DNA of 64,000 bases from an uncultured Pelagibacteraceae bacterium. Its GTDB lineage: Bacteria; Pseudomonadota; Alphaproteobacteria; Pelagibacterales; Pelagibacteraceae. A program made the position numbers and the translations under genes. Within the stretch, counting starts at the first letter, position 1. Every line of letters begins with the position of its first letter. This document shows, one piece after another, positions 53,197 to 64,000 of the stretch. The stretch covers positions 1 to 64,000 of the forward strand of contig CABYVA010000003.1 of assembly GCA_902522325.1 (NCBI GenBank), written 5' to 3'. The notes below the pieces were generated by a model. The model did no database searches. It was not told the origin of the DNA and saw only the letters and a program-made list of their open reading frames with translations.

Positions 53197-53286
53197 TTTA
53201 TTTATTTTATGCATCGATATCATACATGCTCTCGCACAGATTGCAAAATAAAATAGAACTTTTTTTTAGATTTAATAATTAAAAAA

Positions 53287-54871
<1,585 letters not shown>

Positions 54872-54872
<1 letters not shown>

Positions 54873-56638
54873 TAAACTAATGTCTTTCCTTTTCCTGTTA
54901 TTTTTTTAGCTTTTTGATCGTTAGGACCCAAAAGCATTTCATTATGCGGCTTACCCGAAGGTATCATAGGAAAACAATTTTCTTGTTTATCAACTAAACA
55001 ATCAAAAATAACTGGTCTATCTGTATTAATCATTTCAATAATTTTATCATCTAGTTCCTCAGGTTTTTCAGCTCTAATACCAACGCATCCATAAGCCTCT
55101 GCTAGTTTTACAAAATCAGGTAAAGCAGCAGTATAGCTCTCTGAATAATTTTTATCATGTAAGAGCTCTTGCCATTGTCTAACCATTCCCATGTATTCAT
55201 TATTTAAAATAAATATTTTGATCGGTAAACTATATTGAACAGCTGTAGACATCTCTTGCATAGTCATTAAAACTGAAGCTTCTCCGGCTATATCGACAAC
55301 AAGTTTTTTTGGATGAGCAATCTGAACACCAATTGCAGCGGGCAAGCCATATCCCATTGTGCCTAATCCACCAGATGTCATCCAACGGTTTGGTTTATTA
55401 AATTTATAATGTTGCGCAGCCCACATTTGATGTTGCCCAACTTCAGTTGTTACATAAGTATCTTTATTTTTCGTTAACTCATAAAGTCTTTGAACTGCAT
55501 ACTGAGGTTTTATAGTTTCAGTACTGTTAATAAAATCAAAAGATTTGACTGCCCTCCATTTTTGAATTTTTTCCCACCAGCTAGAAATCTTTTGATTATT
55601 AGATTTTGCAAAATTAGGCCTTACTTTTTTTATGGTCCTTATTGTAGATGATATAACTTCTGCAACATCGCCTATAATTGGTAAATCCACTTTAACATTT
55701 TTGTTTATTGATGATGGATCAATATCTATATGAACTTTTTTCGATTTAGGAGAAAATTCATCAATCTTTCCAGTTATTCTATCGTCAAATCTTGCACCAA
55801 TATTTATCATTAAATCGCAATCATGCATTGCATTGTTTGCTTCGTAAGAACCATGCATTCCAAGCATCCCTAAAAAATGATTATCTTCCCCAGGATAAGA
55901 TCCAAGGCCTTGTAATGTTGTTGTAATTGGAAAGCCAGTTATATTTACAATCTCTCTTAAAAGTTCGCTCGCCTTTGGTCCTGAATTTATAACACCTCCA
56001 CCAGTATAAAAAATTGGCTTGGAAGATTTACTCATTAAATTTATCAATTGATCAATATCTTTCTGAGAAAACAAATTATGAACTTTTCCATTAGGTTTTT
56101 TCTGTTTTTTAAATTTGGTATAACTTGCTTTCTGAAACTGTACATCTTTTGGGATATCAACTAGAACAGGTCCTGGCCTGCCAGTAGTTGCAACTTCAAA
56201 AGCTTTATGAATTGTTTTTTCTAAATTTTTAATATCTTTAACTAACCAGTTGTGCTTTGTGCAAGGTCTAGTTATTCCTGTTGTGTCACATTCTTGAAAA
56301 GCATCTGTTCCAATTAAATGTGTAGGAACTTGTCCCGAAATACAAACTAAAGGTATCGAGTCCATGTAAGCATCGGTTAATGCAGTTACTGCATTAGTTG
56401 CACCAGGCCCAGATGTTACTAAAAGAACTCCAGGTTTGCCTGAAGATCTAGCGTAGCCTTCAGCAGCATGACCAGCTCCTTGTTCATGGCGAGCAAGAAT
56501 ATGTTTTATTGAATTATGATTTTTTAATTCATCATATATAGGTAGTACTGCTCCTCCTGGATAACCAAAAATAAACTCTACCTCTTGGTCTTCCAAACAT
56601 TTAAAGACAATTTCAGCTCCTGAATACAATTTTGACAT
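54872..56638 (-). CDS. ilvB: Acetolactate synthase large subunit
   Basis: FGYPGGAVLPIYDEL, RHEQGAGHAAEGYARSSGKPGV, MTSGGLGTMGYGLPAAIG, NNEYMGMVRQWQ. Confidence 0.96.
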
Positions 56639-56644
56639 TTGTTC

Positions 56645-56674
56645 AATCTAGCTGAAGTCCTGCTAATTGGTCAA
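56645..56674 (-). promoter_or_regulatory. Candidate sigma70-type promoter for ilvB with very short leader
   Basis: Minus strand TTGACC - 18 bp - TAGATT, then GAACAA ATG. Confidence 0.4.
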
Positions 56675-56687
56675 GTTTAACGAGCGA

Positions 56688-57599
56688 TTATTTAAATTTT
56701 TTTATCATTAAGTTCAGATCATTTGGATCAATTTTGTACCATGATTTCATCTGACCTCGTGCCCATGTCGTTTGCCTTTTAGCATATTGTCTTGTTTTTA
56801 TGCAAATTCGTTCCTTTGCTTCTTTTAAATTAAGCTCCCCACTTAAATATTTTCTAATTTCACTAATACCGATTACTTTATTTGAGCTATTTCGTTTTTT
56901 AACTTTTAATTTATTGAATTTAACAACCTCCGAAATTGCTCCCTTTTCAAACATCATATCTACTCTCTGATTAATCCTTTCTATTAGTTTTGTCCTTGGA
57001 AAATCTAAGTATATTTTTAAAAAAGTATTTATATCAAAAAAAATTTTTGTTTTTGAAAACCATCTTATCATTGATTTTTTTGTAAATTTTTTTATCTCAA
57101 AAGCTCTTATCGATCTTTGAACATCGTTATGATTAATTTTATTTTTAACAAGTGGATCAATTTTAATAAGTCTTTTATAAAATTTTTTTTGACCTATTTT
57201 TTCTTGTAAAGATCTTGTTTCATTTCTAATTTTTAAAGGAATAGTGGGTATTTTTACCAAACCTTCTGTAAGTGCTCTGAAATAAAGTCCTGTACCGCCG
57301 ACAATAATTGGCACTTTATTTCTTTTTCGTATTTCTTTTATTTTTTTTATAACAAGTTTCAACCAGATACCTGTAGAAAAATTTTTTTTAACACTTTGAA
57401 AACCGTAAAGATGATGTTTTATTTTTTTTTGAATTTTTTTATTAGGACGAGCAGTTAGAATATTTAGCTCTTTATAAACCTGCATACTATCTGCATTAAT
57501 AATTTCACCATCAATTTTATTTGCAAATTTAACTGCAAAATTTGATTTTCCTGCTGCTGTGGGTCCTGCAATTAAAATAATTTTGGACAGTTTGTCCAT
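56688..57599 (-). CDS. miaA: tRNA dimethylallyltransferase
   Basis: IILIAGPTAAGKSNFAVKFA, GEIINADSMQVYKEL, IIVGGTGLYFRALTEGL, RQYAKRQTTWAR. Confidence 0.96.
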   Translation of the reverse strand: MDKLSKIILIAGPTAAGKSNFAVKFANKIDGEIINADSMQVYKELNILTARPNKKIQKKIKHHLYGFQSVKKNFSTGIWLKLVIKKIKEIRKRNKVPIIVGGTGLYFRALTEGLVKIPTIPLKIRNETRSLQEKIGQKKFYKRLIKIDPLVKNKINHNDVQRSIRAFEIKKFTKKSMIRWFSKTKIFFDINTFLKIYLDFPRTKLIERINQRVDMMFEKGAISEVVKFNKLKVKKRNSSNKVIGISEIRKYLSGELNLKEAKERICIKTRQYAKRQTTWARGQMKSWYKIDPNDLNLMIKKFK

Positions 57600-57601
57600 T
57601 G

Positions 57602-59029
57602 TTAGTCTAGCTTAACACCAATATATCTTCTTTGGTTTTGATTATTATATATTGATATAAGTAAAGTTTTTTCACTAGATTGAAGTACACTTTGAATTAT
57701 TTTTTCGAATCCATTGATCGATCGAATTTTTTTCTTCTGTGCCTCAATAATAATATTATTAATTTTTAAATAGTTAATTGGACTATCATTTTGAATATTA
57801 GTTATAACTAGACCTGTGGTTCCTTTAGGTAAGTTTCTATCTTCTATATCTCTTTCATTTAAAATTCTTACTGTTATTTTTAAAGGCTTAATTTCAGAAA
57901 GATCTGGATTTTTTTTCTTTTCAGCAACTTTAAAATCACTTGAAGTTTCTAATCTTCCAAGCTTTATTTTTTTTATTATTTCTTTTTTGTTTCTCCATAC
58001 TTTTACATCAACAGTTTTTCCAACTTTAGTTTGCGCAACAATTTTTGGTAGCTCGCTCATTTCTTTTATTAGAGTTCCATCAAATTCTAAAATAATATCT
58101 CCAGATTTAATTCCTGCTTTGTCTGAAGGACTCCCTTCTGCTACACTTGCTACTAACGCGCCACGTGGCTCATCTAAACCTTCAACATCAGCAATTTCTT
58201 TTGATACAAACTGTATCCTTACTCCTAACCATCCTCTTTTAGTTTCTCCAAATTTAATTAACTGATCTATAATTATTTTTGCACTATTTGACGGAATTGC
58301 AAAACCAATTCCAATTGAACCTGACTGACCTAATATCGCTGTGTTAATTCCTATAACATTTCCATTCATATCAAAAAGTGGACCCCCTGAATTACCTTGG
58401 TTTATTGATGCATCTGTTTGTATATAATCTTCGTATCTAGATAAACCAATCGATCTATTTCTTGCTGAAATAATTCCAGAAGTTACTGTTCCTCCTAAAC
58501 CAAAAGGATTTCCAATAGCAATAACCCAATCCCCTATTCTAGCTTTGTCTGAGTCTCCAAATTTTACTGGAATAAATTTATCTTTAGACTCTATTTTAAG
58601 TACAGCTAAATCAGATAATGGATCTGATCCAATAACTTTTGCCTTATATTCTTTGTCTCCATCTACTCTTACCAAAATATCTTCCGCATCTGAGATTACA
58701 TGATTATTAGTAACAACTATTCCTTTTGCATCAATTATAAAACCAGAACCCAGTGCACTTGTCTTTCTTTTTTGAGGTGTACCAAATTCTTTAAACATAT
58801 CTTCAAAAGGAGATCCTGGAGGAAATTCGAATGGAAATGGATTTACATTTGTAACAACTGTTTGAGTTGTAGAAATATTAACTACCGAAGGTATTAATTT
58901 CTCCGCTAAATCTGCAAAAGAACTTGGAATTTCTTTGGTATTTCCTTCAATATTAAAAAATAAATAGAAAAAGATAAAAAATACACCTAACTTTTTTGAC
59001 TTAATTTTCATCACTTTTTTAAATACCAA
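57602..59029 (-). CDS. degP: Do/DegP-like periplasmic serine endoprotease with PDZ domains
   Basis: LGSGFIIDAKGIVVTNNHVI (His), DPLSDLAVLKI (Asp), TDASINQGNSGGPLFD (Ser); PDZ GSPSDKAGIKSGDII. Confidence 0.95.
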   Translation of the reverse strand: MVFKKVMKIKSKKLGVFFIFFYLFFNIEGNTKEIPSSFADLAEKLIPSVVNISTTQTVVTNVNPFPFEFPPGSPFEDMFKEFGTPQKRKTSALGSGFIIDAKGIVVTNNHVISDAEDILVRVDGDKEYKAKVIGSDPLSDLAVLKIESKDKFIPVKFGDSDKARIGDWVIAIGNPFGLGGTVTSGIISARNRSIGLSRYEDYIQTDASINQGNSGGPLFDMNGNVIGINTAILGQSGSIGIGFAIPSNSAKIIIDQLIKFGETKRGWLGVRIQFVSKEIADVEGLDEPRGALVASVAEGSPSDKAGIKSGDIILEFDGTLIKEMSELPKIVAQTKVGKTVDVKVWRNKKEIIKKIKLGRLETSSDFKVAEKKKNPDLSEIKPLKITVRILNERDIEDRNLPKGTTGLVITNIQNDSPINYLKINNIIIEAQKKKIRSINGFEKIIQSVLQSSEKTLLISIYNNQNQRRYIGVKLD

Positions 59030-59196
59030 ATAATAATAAAACCGATAATAGCAAACACTAAACCACCTGTTCTTAGCTGAGAGTCTTTTATTGTTTCCAT
59101 TTTTTTTAACATATTTTTCATTTTTGATGGAAATAAGGCATATAGAATCCCTTCTATAAAAAGAAAAAGACCAAAAGCTATTATTAGCTCTTTCAT
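59011..59196 (-). CDS. DUF2065 family small membrane protein
   Basis: 61 aa, two hydrophobic segments, FLFIEGILYALFPSKMKNML and QLRTGGLVFAIIGFIIIW; between hflC and degP. Confidence 0.85.
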   Translation of the reverse strand: MKELIIAFGLFLFIEGILYALFPSKMKNMLKKMETIKDSQLRTGGLVFAIIGFIIIWYLKK

Positions 59197-59211
59197 ATTA
59201 CTAAAATTTAT

Positions 59212-60081
59212 TTATTGAGATTTAGCTTTTATATTTCCAAAAAACTTAAAAAATTCACTGTCTGGTGATAAAATTAATGAGGTGTCTCCTCCAATTAAAG
59301 CTTTTTCATATGCTTGCATAGCTCTATAAAAAGCAAAGAAATCTGGATCTCTACCGAATGCATCTGCAAAAATTTTATTTCTTAGTCCATCTCCTTCACC
59401 TTTCATTATCTCTGATTTTTTTTGAGCATCGGCAAGTATTACTGTAACTTCTTTATCTGCTGTTGATGTGATTGTTACAGCCATCTCGGCACCTCTTGCT
59501 CTAAATTCCTTAGCTTCTCTTTCTCTTTCAGTTTGCATTCTTCTATAAATTGCTTCACTATTTGCTTGAGGTAAGTCAGCTCTTTTTATTCTTACATCTA
59601 CAATTTTTATTCCAAACTTCTCAGCTTCTGTGTTAACTCCCTCTTGAATAAGGGACATTTGCTTAGTTCTGTCTTCTGACAACAAAGTTTGTAATCTCTG
59701 TGTTCCTAAAACACTTCTAATTCTCGAATTTATAATTGTTGCTAATCTTGATCTTGCAACTCTTTCGTTACCAACAGAAATATAAAATTTTAATGGATCA
59801 ACTATTTGGAATCTCGCAAAAGCATCAACAATTAATCTTTTTTGATCTGATGCAATAACTTCTTCTGGTGGAGCATCCAAATTTAAAATTCTTTTATCCA
59901 AAAAAACAACGTTTTGAATAAAAGGCAATTTAAAATTTAATCCAGGTTTTAGAATAATTCTTTTTGGATCACCGAATTGTAATACTATTGCTTGGTTTAC
60001 TTCCTTTACTATAAATATAGAAAAGAATGCTACTGCAAATATTGCAATAACTATCGGTAATAAAAATTTTCCTGCTTTCAT
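59212..60081 (-). CDS. hflC: HflC, SPFH/band-7 modulator of FtsH
   Basis: FIVKEVNQAIVLQFGDPKRIILKPGLNFKLPFIQNV, RIKRADLPQANSEAIYRRMQTEREREAKEFRARG. Confidence 0.95.
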   Translation of the reverse strand: MKAGKFLLPIVIAIFAVAFFSIFIVKEVNQAIVLQFGDPKRIILKPGLNFKLPFIQNVVFLDKRILNLDAPPEEVIASDQKRLIVDAFARFQIVDPLKFYISVGNERVARSRLATIINSRIRSVLGTQRLQTLLSEDRTKQMSLIQEGVNTEAEKFGIKIVDVRIKRADLPQANSEAIYRRMQTEREREAKEFRARGAEMAVTITSTADKEVTVILADAQKKSEIMKGEGDGLRNKIFADAFGRDPDFFAFYRAMQAYEKALIGGDTSLILSPDSEFFKFFGNIKAKSQ

Positions 60082-61178
60082 TATTCTACTTTCTTTTTAA
60101 GTTCGGGTAACGGCAAGTAAGGCACTACACCCGAGCCTGAGTTTTTATCAATTATTACTTTGTCTATATCAGCTAAAACCTTTTCCATTGTCTCTAAATA
60201 CATTCTCTCTTGGGTAACTTGTTTTGCTTTTGCATACTCGTTATAAATAGAAATAAATCTACTTGCTTCACCTTCTGCTTTTGCTACAACTTCTTTTTTA
60301 TATGCTTCAGCTGCCTGTAAAATTTTTTGCGCTTCACCTCTTGCTCTTGGAATAACATCGTTAGCATAAGCTTCCGCTTCATTTTTTGATCTTTCCATAT
60401 CTGCTCTTGCAGCTTGCACATCTCTAAATGCATCAATTACTTGATCCGGTGGATCTGCTTTTTGAGTTTGAACTTGAGTTACTTGAATTCCGCTATTGTA
60501 CTCATCTAAAATTGCTTGAATAATTTCTTGAGTTTCTAATTCTATTTTTGCTCTTCCTTCAGTTAAAATAGGTTGAATATTACTTTTAGCTATTACTTCT
60601 CTCATAGCAGTTTCTGCTGCTGCTTTAACTGTTCCTTGTGGGTCTTGAATTTTAAATAAAAATTTTCCAGCGTCTTTGATTACCCAAAAAACTGAGAAAT
60701 CAATATTCACTATATTTTCATCTCCAGTTAGCATTAAACTTTCTTCTGGGACATCGGCTACAGCTCCTGATGTAAAACCACTATCTCTTTCAGATCTAAA
60801 ACCAATATCCATTCGATTAACTTTTGTTACTTTTGGAGTTTGAACGCTCTCTACTGGCATAGGAATATGGTAATTCAATCCTGGTTGAGTAGTTTTTACA
60901 AATTTTCCAAATCTAAGAACTACACCCTGTTCATCTGGTAGCACTCTATACAAACCACTAGCCAACCACACTAATACTAAAATAATTAAAATTAATCCGA
61001 TGGGTTTGCCACCTGATTTGCTACCACCAGGCATAAATTTATTTATTTTATTTTGAATATCTCTGATAATTGCTTCAATATCCGGCGGTCTTGGACCTCC
61101 TCTTCCTGATCCATTCCCATCTCCGCCTGGAGGGCTTCCCCATGGGCTGCCTCCTCTGCTTTTAAAATCATCAACCAT
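60081..61178 (-). CDS. hflK: HflK, SPFH/band-7 modulator of FtsH
   Basis: Gly-rich N-terminus, LYRVLPDEQGVVLRFGKFVKTTQPGLNYHIP. Confidence 0.95.
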   Translation of the reverse strand: MVDDFKSRGGSPWGSPPGGDGNGSGRGGPRPPDIEAIIRDIQNKINKFMPGGSKSGGKPIGLILIILVLVWLASGLYRVLPDEQGVVLRFGKFVKTTQPGLNYHIPMPVESVQTPKVTKVNRMDIGFRSERDSGFTSGAVADVPEESLMLTGDENIVNIDFSVFWVIKDAGKFLFKIQDPQGTVKAAAETAMREVIAKSNIQPILTEGRAKIELETQEIIQAILDEYNSGIQVTQVQTQKADPPDQVIDAFRDVQAARADMERSKNEAEAYANDVIPRARGEAQKILQAAEAYKKEVVAKAEGEASRFISIYNEYAKAKQVTQERMYLETMEKVLADIDKVIIDKNSGSGVVPYLPLPELKKKVE

Positions 61179-62052
61179 GACAATCTATATAATGTCTTTA
61201 ACGGGAAAAACAAGTTATGATGAAAGTATGAATGATGAAAATACAGGCCATAATGAAGCACTAAAGAAAAAAATTGGTGGCAAAACCTTTGAAAAAAAAC
61301 CAATTATTGGAACGAAGTACACAATAGCAATTTCCAGTGCAAAAGGTGGTGTGGGTAAGTCAACCTTTGCATCTAATATTGCATTAGCACTAAAGAAAAT
61401 TGGATGTAAAGTAGGTTTGTTAGACGCCGATATTTATGGTCCGTCTTTACCAAAGTTATTTTCAATAAATGAAAAACCAAAAAGCGATGGAAAAACTTTA
61501 ACTCCAATAAATAAATATGAGATACAATGTATGTCTATTGGATTTTTAACAGAAGAGCAAACTCCAATGATATGGCGTGGACCTATGGTTACTAGTGCAA
61601 TTAAAACATTTACACAAAAAGTTTCTTGGAACAATTTAGATTTTATTATTGTTGATATGCCCCCTGGAACAGGAGATACACAACTAACATTTTCTCAAGA
61701 AATTAAAATGGATGGAGTAATTATAATATCAACTCCACAAGAATTAGCTCTTCAAGATGTCAAACGAGGAATTAAGATGTTCGATAAACTTGGAGTAAAA
61801 ATAATTGGTTTAATTGACAATATGAGTCATTTTGTTGGAGATGATGGAAAAAAATATAATATATTTGGTAATGGTGGTGTTCAAAGAACAGCTCAAGAAT
61901 TTAATAAAAATTTTTTAGGAGAAATTCCAATTAATCCTGAAGTTGGAAAACAGGGCGATAGTGGAATGCCGATTGTTGAAAATAATCCTGATCACGAAGT
62001 TTCAAAAATTTATTTAAATTTAGCTGAAAAAATTAAATCAAATTATCTTTGA
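61177..62052 (+). CDS. mrp: Mrp/ApbC/NBP35-family P-loop Fe-S carrier ATPase
   Basis: [51 protein letters not shown]. Start codon uncertain (61177, 61192 or later). Confidence 0.93.
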   Translation: MTIYIMSLTGKTSYDESMNDENTGHNEALKKKIGGKTFEKKPIIGTKYTIAISSAKGGVGKSTFASNIALALKKIGCKVGLLDADIYGPSLPKLFSINEKPKSDGKTLTPINKYEIQCMSIGFLTEEQTPMIWRGPMVTSAIKTFTQKVSWNNLDFIIVDMPPGTGDTQLTFSQEIKMDGVIIISTPQELALQDVKRGIKMFDKLGVKIIGLIDNMSHFVGDDGKKYNIFGNGGVQRTAQEFNKNFLGEIPINPEVGKQGDSGMPIVENNPDHEVSKIYLNLAEKIKSNYL

Positions 62053-62980
62053 GATCAAAAGCTTCCATTAGCTCGTTCCACTCTCTTTTGGATAAACCAG
62101 ATTGTTCTGCAGTCACTTCTTCACCTTTAATTAATTTTTGAATAACTTTTTTTCCTTTAGCTGAAACCTCAGTTCCACCAACTCTATAATCCATAAAAGC
62201 CTCATATGTAATTGGAACCCATTTTTTTACTGTATCTAACATAGCATCAGCATATGCTCTTATTTCATACTGAGCGTGATGATCAGCTCTAAGTCGTAAA
62301 AAATTCATTAAATTTAATAAGTCTGTTTTCCAATACCATTGAGTATAAGTATTTAAAGTTAAATTCATTCGAGCAAGTTCTCTTGCTAATCCAACTTTTT
62401 TTTCGTCAATCACTGTTCCGTCATATCGTTGATTAAGCATTTCTTCATAATTGTTATAAGTCCGTTCAGCATCATTTTTTAATAAGTCCAAAACTTTTTT
62501 TGCTTGCTCTCCCTTAAGAACATCTCCTCTTCCCTGTCTATTGATTTGAGATTGTGCAGCTAAATTTTCTGAGGAAGGTAAATAAAATTCTTTATCTAAT
62601 ATTGAATATCTTGCTGAGTACTCATTAACATTTGCTGTTCTGTGCCTAATCCATTGTCTTGCTATGAATATAGGTAGTTTAATATGATATTTTATTTCAC
62701 ACATTTCAAAGGGTGTGCTGTGCCAATGTCTCATTAAATATTTTATTAAACCTGAGTCCGTTGAAACTTTTTTTGTTCCTTTTCCATAAGAAACTCTAGC
62801 TGCTTGAACTATTGATGTGTCATCACCCATATAATCAACCACTCTAATAAAACCGTGATCCAAAATTGGAATTGCTTCATATAAAATTTTTTCCAGCTCT
62901 GGCGCTGTAATTCTTTTAGTTTTATTACTTTGAGACTGCTGATCCCTAATTTCTTGTGTTTGTTCCTTAGTTAATTTCAT
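62033..62980 (-). CDS. thyX: FAD-dependent thymidylate synthase
   Basis: [22 protein letters not shown] (RHRxxSxNExSxR variant), [18 protein letters not shown]. Confidence 0.96.
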   Translation of the reverse strand: MKLTKEQTQEIRDQQSQSNKTKRITAPELEKILYEAIPILDHGFIRVVDYMGDDTSIVQAARVSYGKGTKKVSTDSGLIKYLMRHWHSTPFEMCEIKYHIKLPIFIARQWIRHRTANVNEYSARYSILDKEFYLPSSENLAAQSQINRQGRGDVLKGEQAKKVLDLLKNDAERTYNNYEEMLNQRYDGTVIDEKKVGLARELARMNLTLNTYTQWYWKTDLLNLMNFLRLRADHHAQYEIRAYADAMLDTVKKWVPITYEAFMDYRVGGTEVSAKGKKVIQKLIKGEEVTAEQSGLSKREWNELMEAFDLKDNLI

Positions 62981-62990
62981 GAATTACTTA

Positions 62991-63020
62991 TTGAATCTTC
63001 AGTATTAGGTTTTATATTAT
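62991..63020 (+). promoter_or_regulatory. Candidate promoter for the tmRNA precursor
   Basis: TTGAAT - 18 bp - TATTAT upstream of the GTTGG-TTTT-CCAAC hairpin at 63025-63038. Confidence 0.45.
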
Positions 63021-63024
63021 TAAT

Positions 63025-63284
63025 GTTGGTTTTCCAACTACGACGATAAACGAATTTCGTAATAAGCATTACGGACGTGGGGGCAGTACCCACCACCTCC
63101 ACCATATTCAACTTACGGGGGTGAACTAGGATCGACGGGTGTCTAAAGGCTATTCTTTCGTTCGGAATTGTTCCACCGTGACGGGCTAAATTATAATTGC
63201 AAATGATAAATTTGCTCTTGCTGCTTAATTAATTTATTAATTAAGTAACGGGGTTTTGGGGCACCTGGCAACAGAACGCCCCTT
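63025..63284 (+). ncRNA. ssrA: Circularly permuted two-piece tmRNA; acceptor piece ends CCACCA at 63104, coding piece starts ~63117
   Basis: Acceptor: GGACGTGGGGGCAGTACCCACCACCTCCACCA. Coding: GGGGGTGAACTAGGATCGACGGG; the 7-bp acceptor stem pairs GGGGGTG with CACCTCC (one wobble). Tag frame 63199-63228 GCA AAT GAT AAA TTT GCT CTT GCT GCT TAA = ANDKFALAA*; P5-like hairpin CTTAATTAA-TTTA-TTAATTAAG 63224-63245; 3' GGGGCACCTGGCAACAGAACGCCCC. Confidence 0.93.
63271..63284 (+). repeat. tmRNA 3'-end direct repeat, copy 1 (ACAGAACGCCCCTT), candidate att site
   Basis: Exact 14-bp match to 63889-63902. Confidence 0.6.
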
Positions 63285-63288
63285 GATA

Positions 63289-63753
63289 CTATTTTCTATC
63301 AACAAAAAACATTGTTACAAAATAAGTTAAAAGCACTCCTAAAAAACCAAATGGAACTAGTTTTTCAGATTTGAGAGGAAGAATTTCATTAAACGTTATA
63401 CCGATAGATATATCTACAAAATCACAAAATAGAAAAATTAATGGTAAACCTATCATCAAAAATAGTGGAAGAATTAATATATTTTTTTTATTTTTGATAA
63501 ATTTAATAATGTTGATGCCCTGATCTTTGTTCAAAAAATTGACAATAAAATTACCAACCACAAATAGAATTAGCACTAATGTCCAACCGACTGATCTTGG
63601 TAGAAAAGAACCTCGAAATTTTTCGGGGTTTGGAAACTCAACAAAAATATATCTAGGTATATAATCTATTAGATATGTTTCGGTTATAACTACTGATCCA
63701 AAATAAGAAGCACCTGCTATCATAAATATAATTATTTCGGAATTCTTTTTCAT
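63289..63753 (-). CDS. Uncharacterised membrane protein (~4 TM)
   Basis: 154-aa ORF with four hydrophobic stretches; lies between the two tmRNA-end repeats. Confidence 0.7.
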   Translation of the reverse strand: MKKNSEIIIFMIAGASYFGSVVITETYLIDYIPRYIFVEFPNPEKFRGSFLPRSVGWTLVLILFVVGNFIVNFLNKDQGINIIKFIKNKKNILILPLFLMIGLPLIFLFCDFVDISIGITFNEILPLKSEKLVPFGFLGVLLTYFVTMFFVDRK

Positions 63754-63771
63754 AAAGTCAGTTTAATAAGT

Positions 63772-63841
63772 ATTACTATGTACCTCAATCACAAAAATAT
63801 AACAAAAAAACATTAAATTACTATGTACCCAACTATGTACC
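63772..63841. repeat. Three short direct repeats: ATTACTATGTACC (63772-63784), ATTACTATGTACC (63817-63829), ACTATGTACC (63832-63841)
   Basis: Read directly from the sequence. Confidence 0.8.
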
Positions 63842-63888
63842 TTTTCAAAAAGATATATTTTATGCTATTATCTGACCAAGGGCGGGAT

Positions 63889-63902
63889 ACAGAACGCCCC
63901 TT
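63889..63902 (+). repeat. tmRNA 3'-end direct repeat, copy 2 (ACAGAACGCCCCTT), candidate att site
   Basis: Exact 14-bp match to 63271-63284; flanking GGGCGGGATACAGAACGCCCC forms a GGGCG/CGCCC stem. Confidence 0.6.
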
Positions 63903-64000
63903 ATTTTTTATATTTAGCGCTTTCCTCAAAAAATTTAATTCTCTCTTTTGCTTTCTCAATTTGATCAACCCACTCAAAATATGTCCAATGGCGACCTCTG
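63901..64000 (-). CDS. C-terminus of an uncharacterised protein running off the window (…RGRHWTYFEWVDQIEKAKERIKFFEESAKYKK*)
   Basis: Open frame to window end, TAA at 63903-63901; charged helical C-terminus. Confidence 0.5.
   Translation of the reverse strand, partial: RGRHWTYFEWVDQIEKAKERIKFFEESAKYKK

Noticed and set aside
57816-58265. 149-aa ORF on + strand opposite degP
   Set aside because: Fully antisense to a strongly supported gene; low-complexity translation and no family motif.

Overview
AT-rich, tightly packed, almost fully coding window that reads like a streamlined marine alphaproteobacterium (SAR11/Pelagibacter-like; taxonomy inferred from gene content, compactness and a permuted tmRNA, with no search run). 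Most of it is core metabolism: guaA/guaB, pssA/psd, icd, alaS, recA, mreBCD-mrdA-rodA, leuA, ilvBNC, miaA, degP, hflKC, mrp and thyX. Accessory or notable parts: (i) a light/photo-oxidative gene set with two divergent photolyase-family proteins (0.8-3.9 kb) and a TspO/SDR/DUF3833/Cfa-like/DUF1365/FAD-oxidoreductase cluster (11.4-16.4 kb); (ii) a 5-oxoprolinase plus ureide (allantoin) degradation island (16.4-23.6 kb); (iii) umuDC with a perfect alphaproteobacterial-type LexA box abutting the umuD ATG, and a near-match box in the recA promoter; (iv) a circularly permuted two-piece tmRNA encoding a 9-aa tag (ANDKFALAA), whose 3' end is duplicated about 618 bp downstream, suggesting a remnant integration site; (v) an IMP dehydrogenase lacking the CBS/Bateman domain; (vi) a selO ATG placed directly on the T-tract of the preceding terminator. 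I found no CRISPR array, transposase, integrase, restriction system or recognisable phage-defence system. The best candidates for something undescribed are the apparently domain-inverted photolyase-like protein, the photolyase that appears to have lost its Fe-S ligands, and the tmRNA-associated mini-element.
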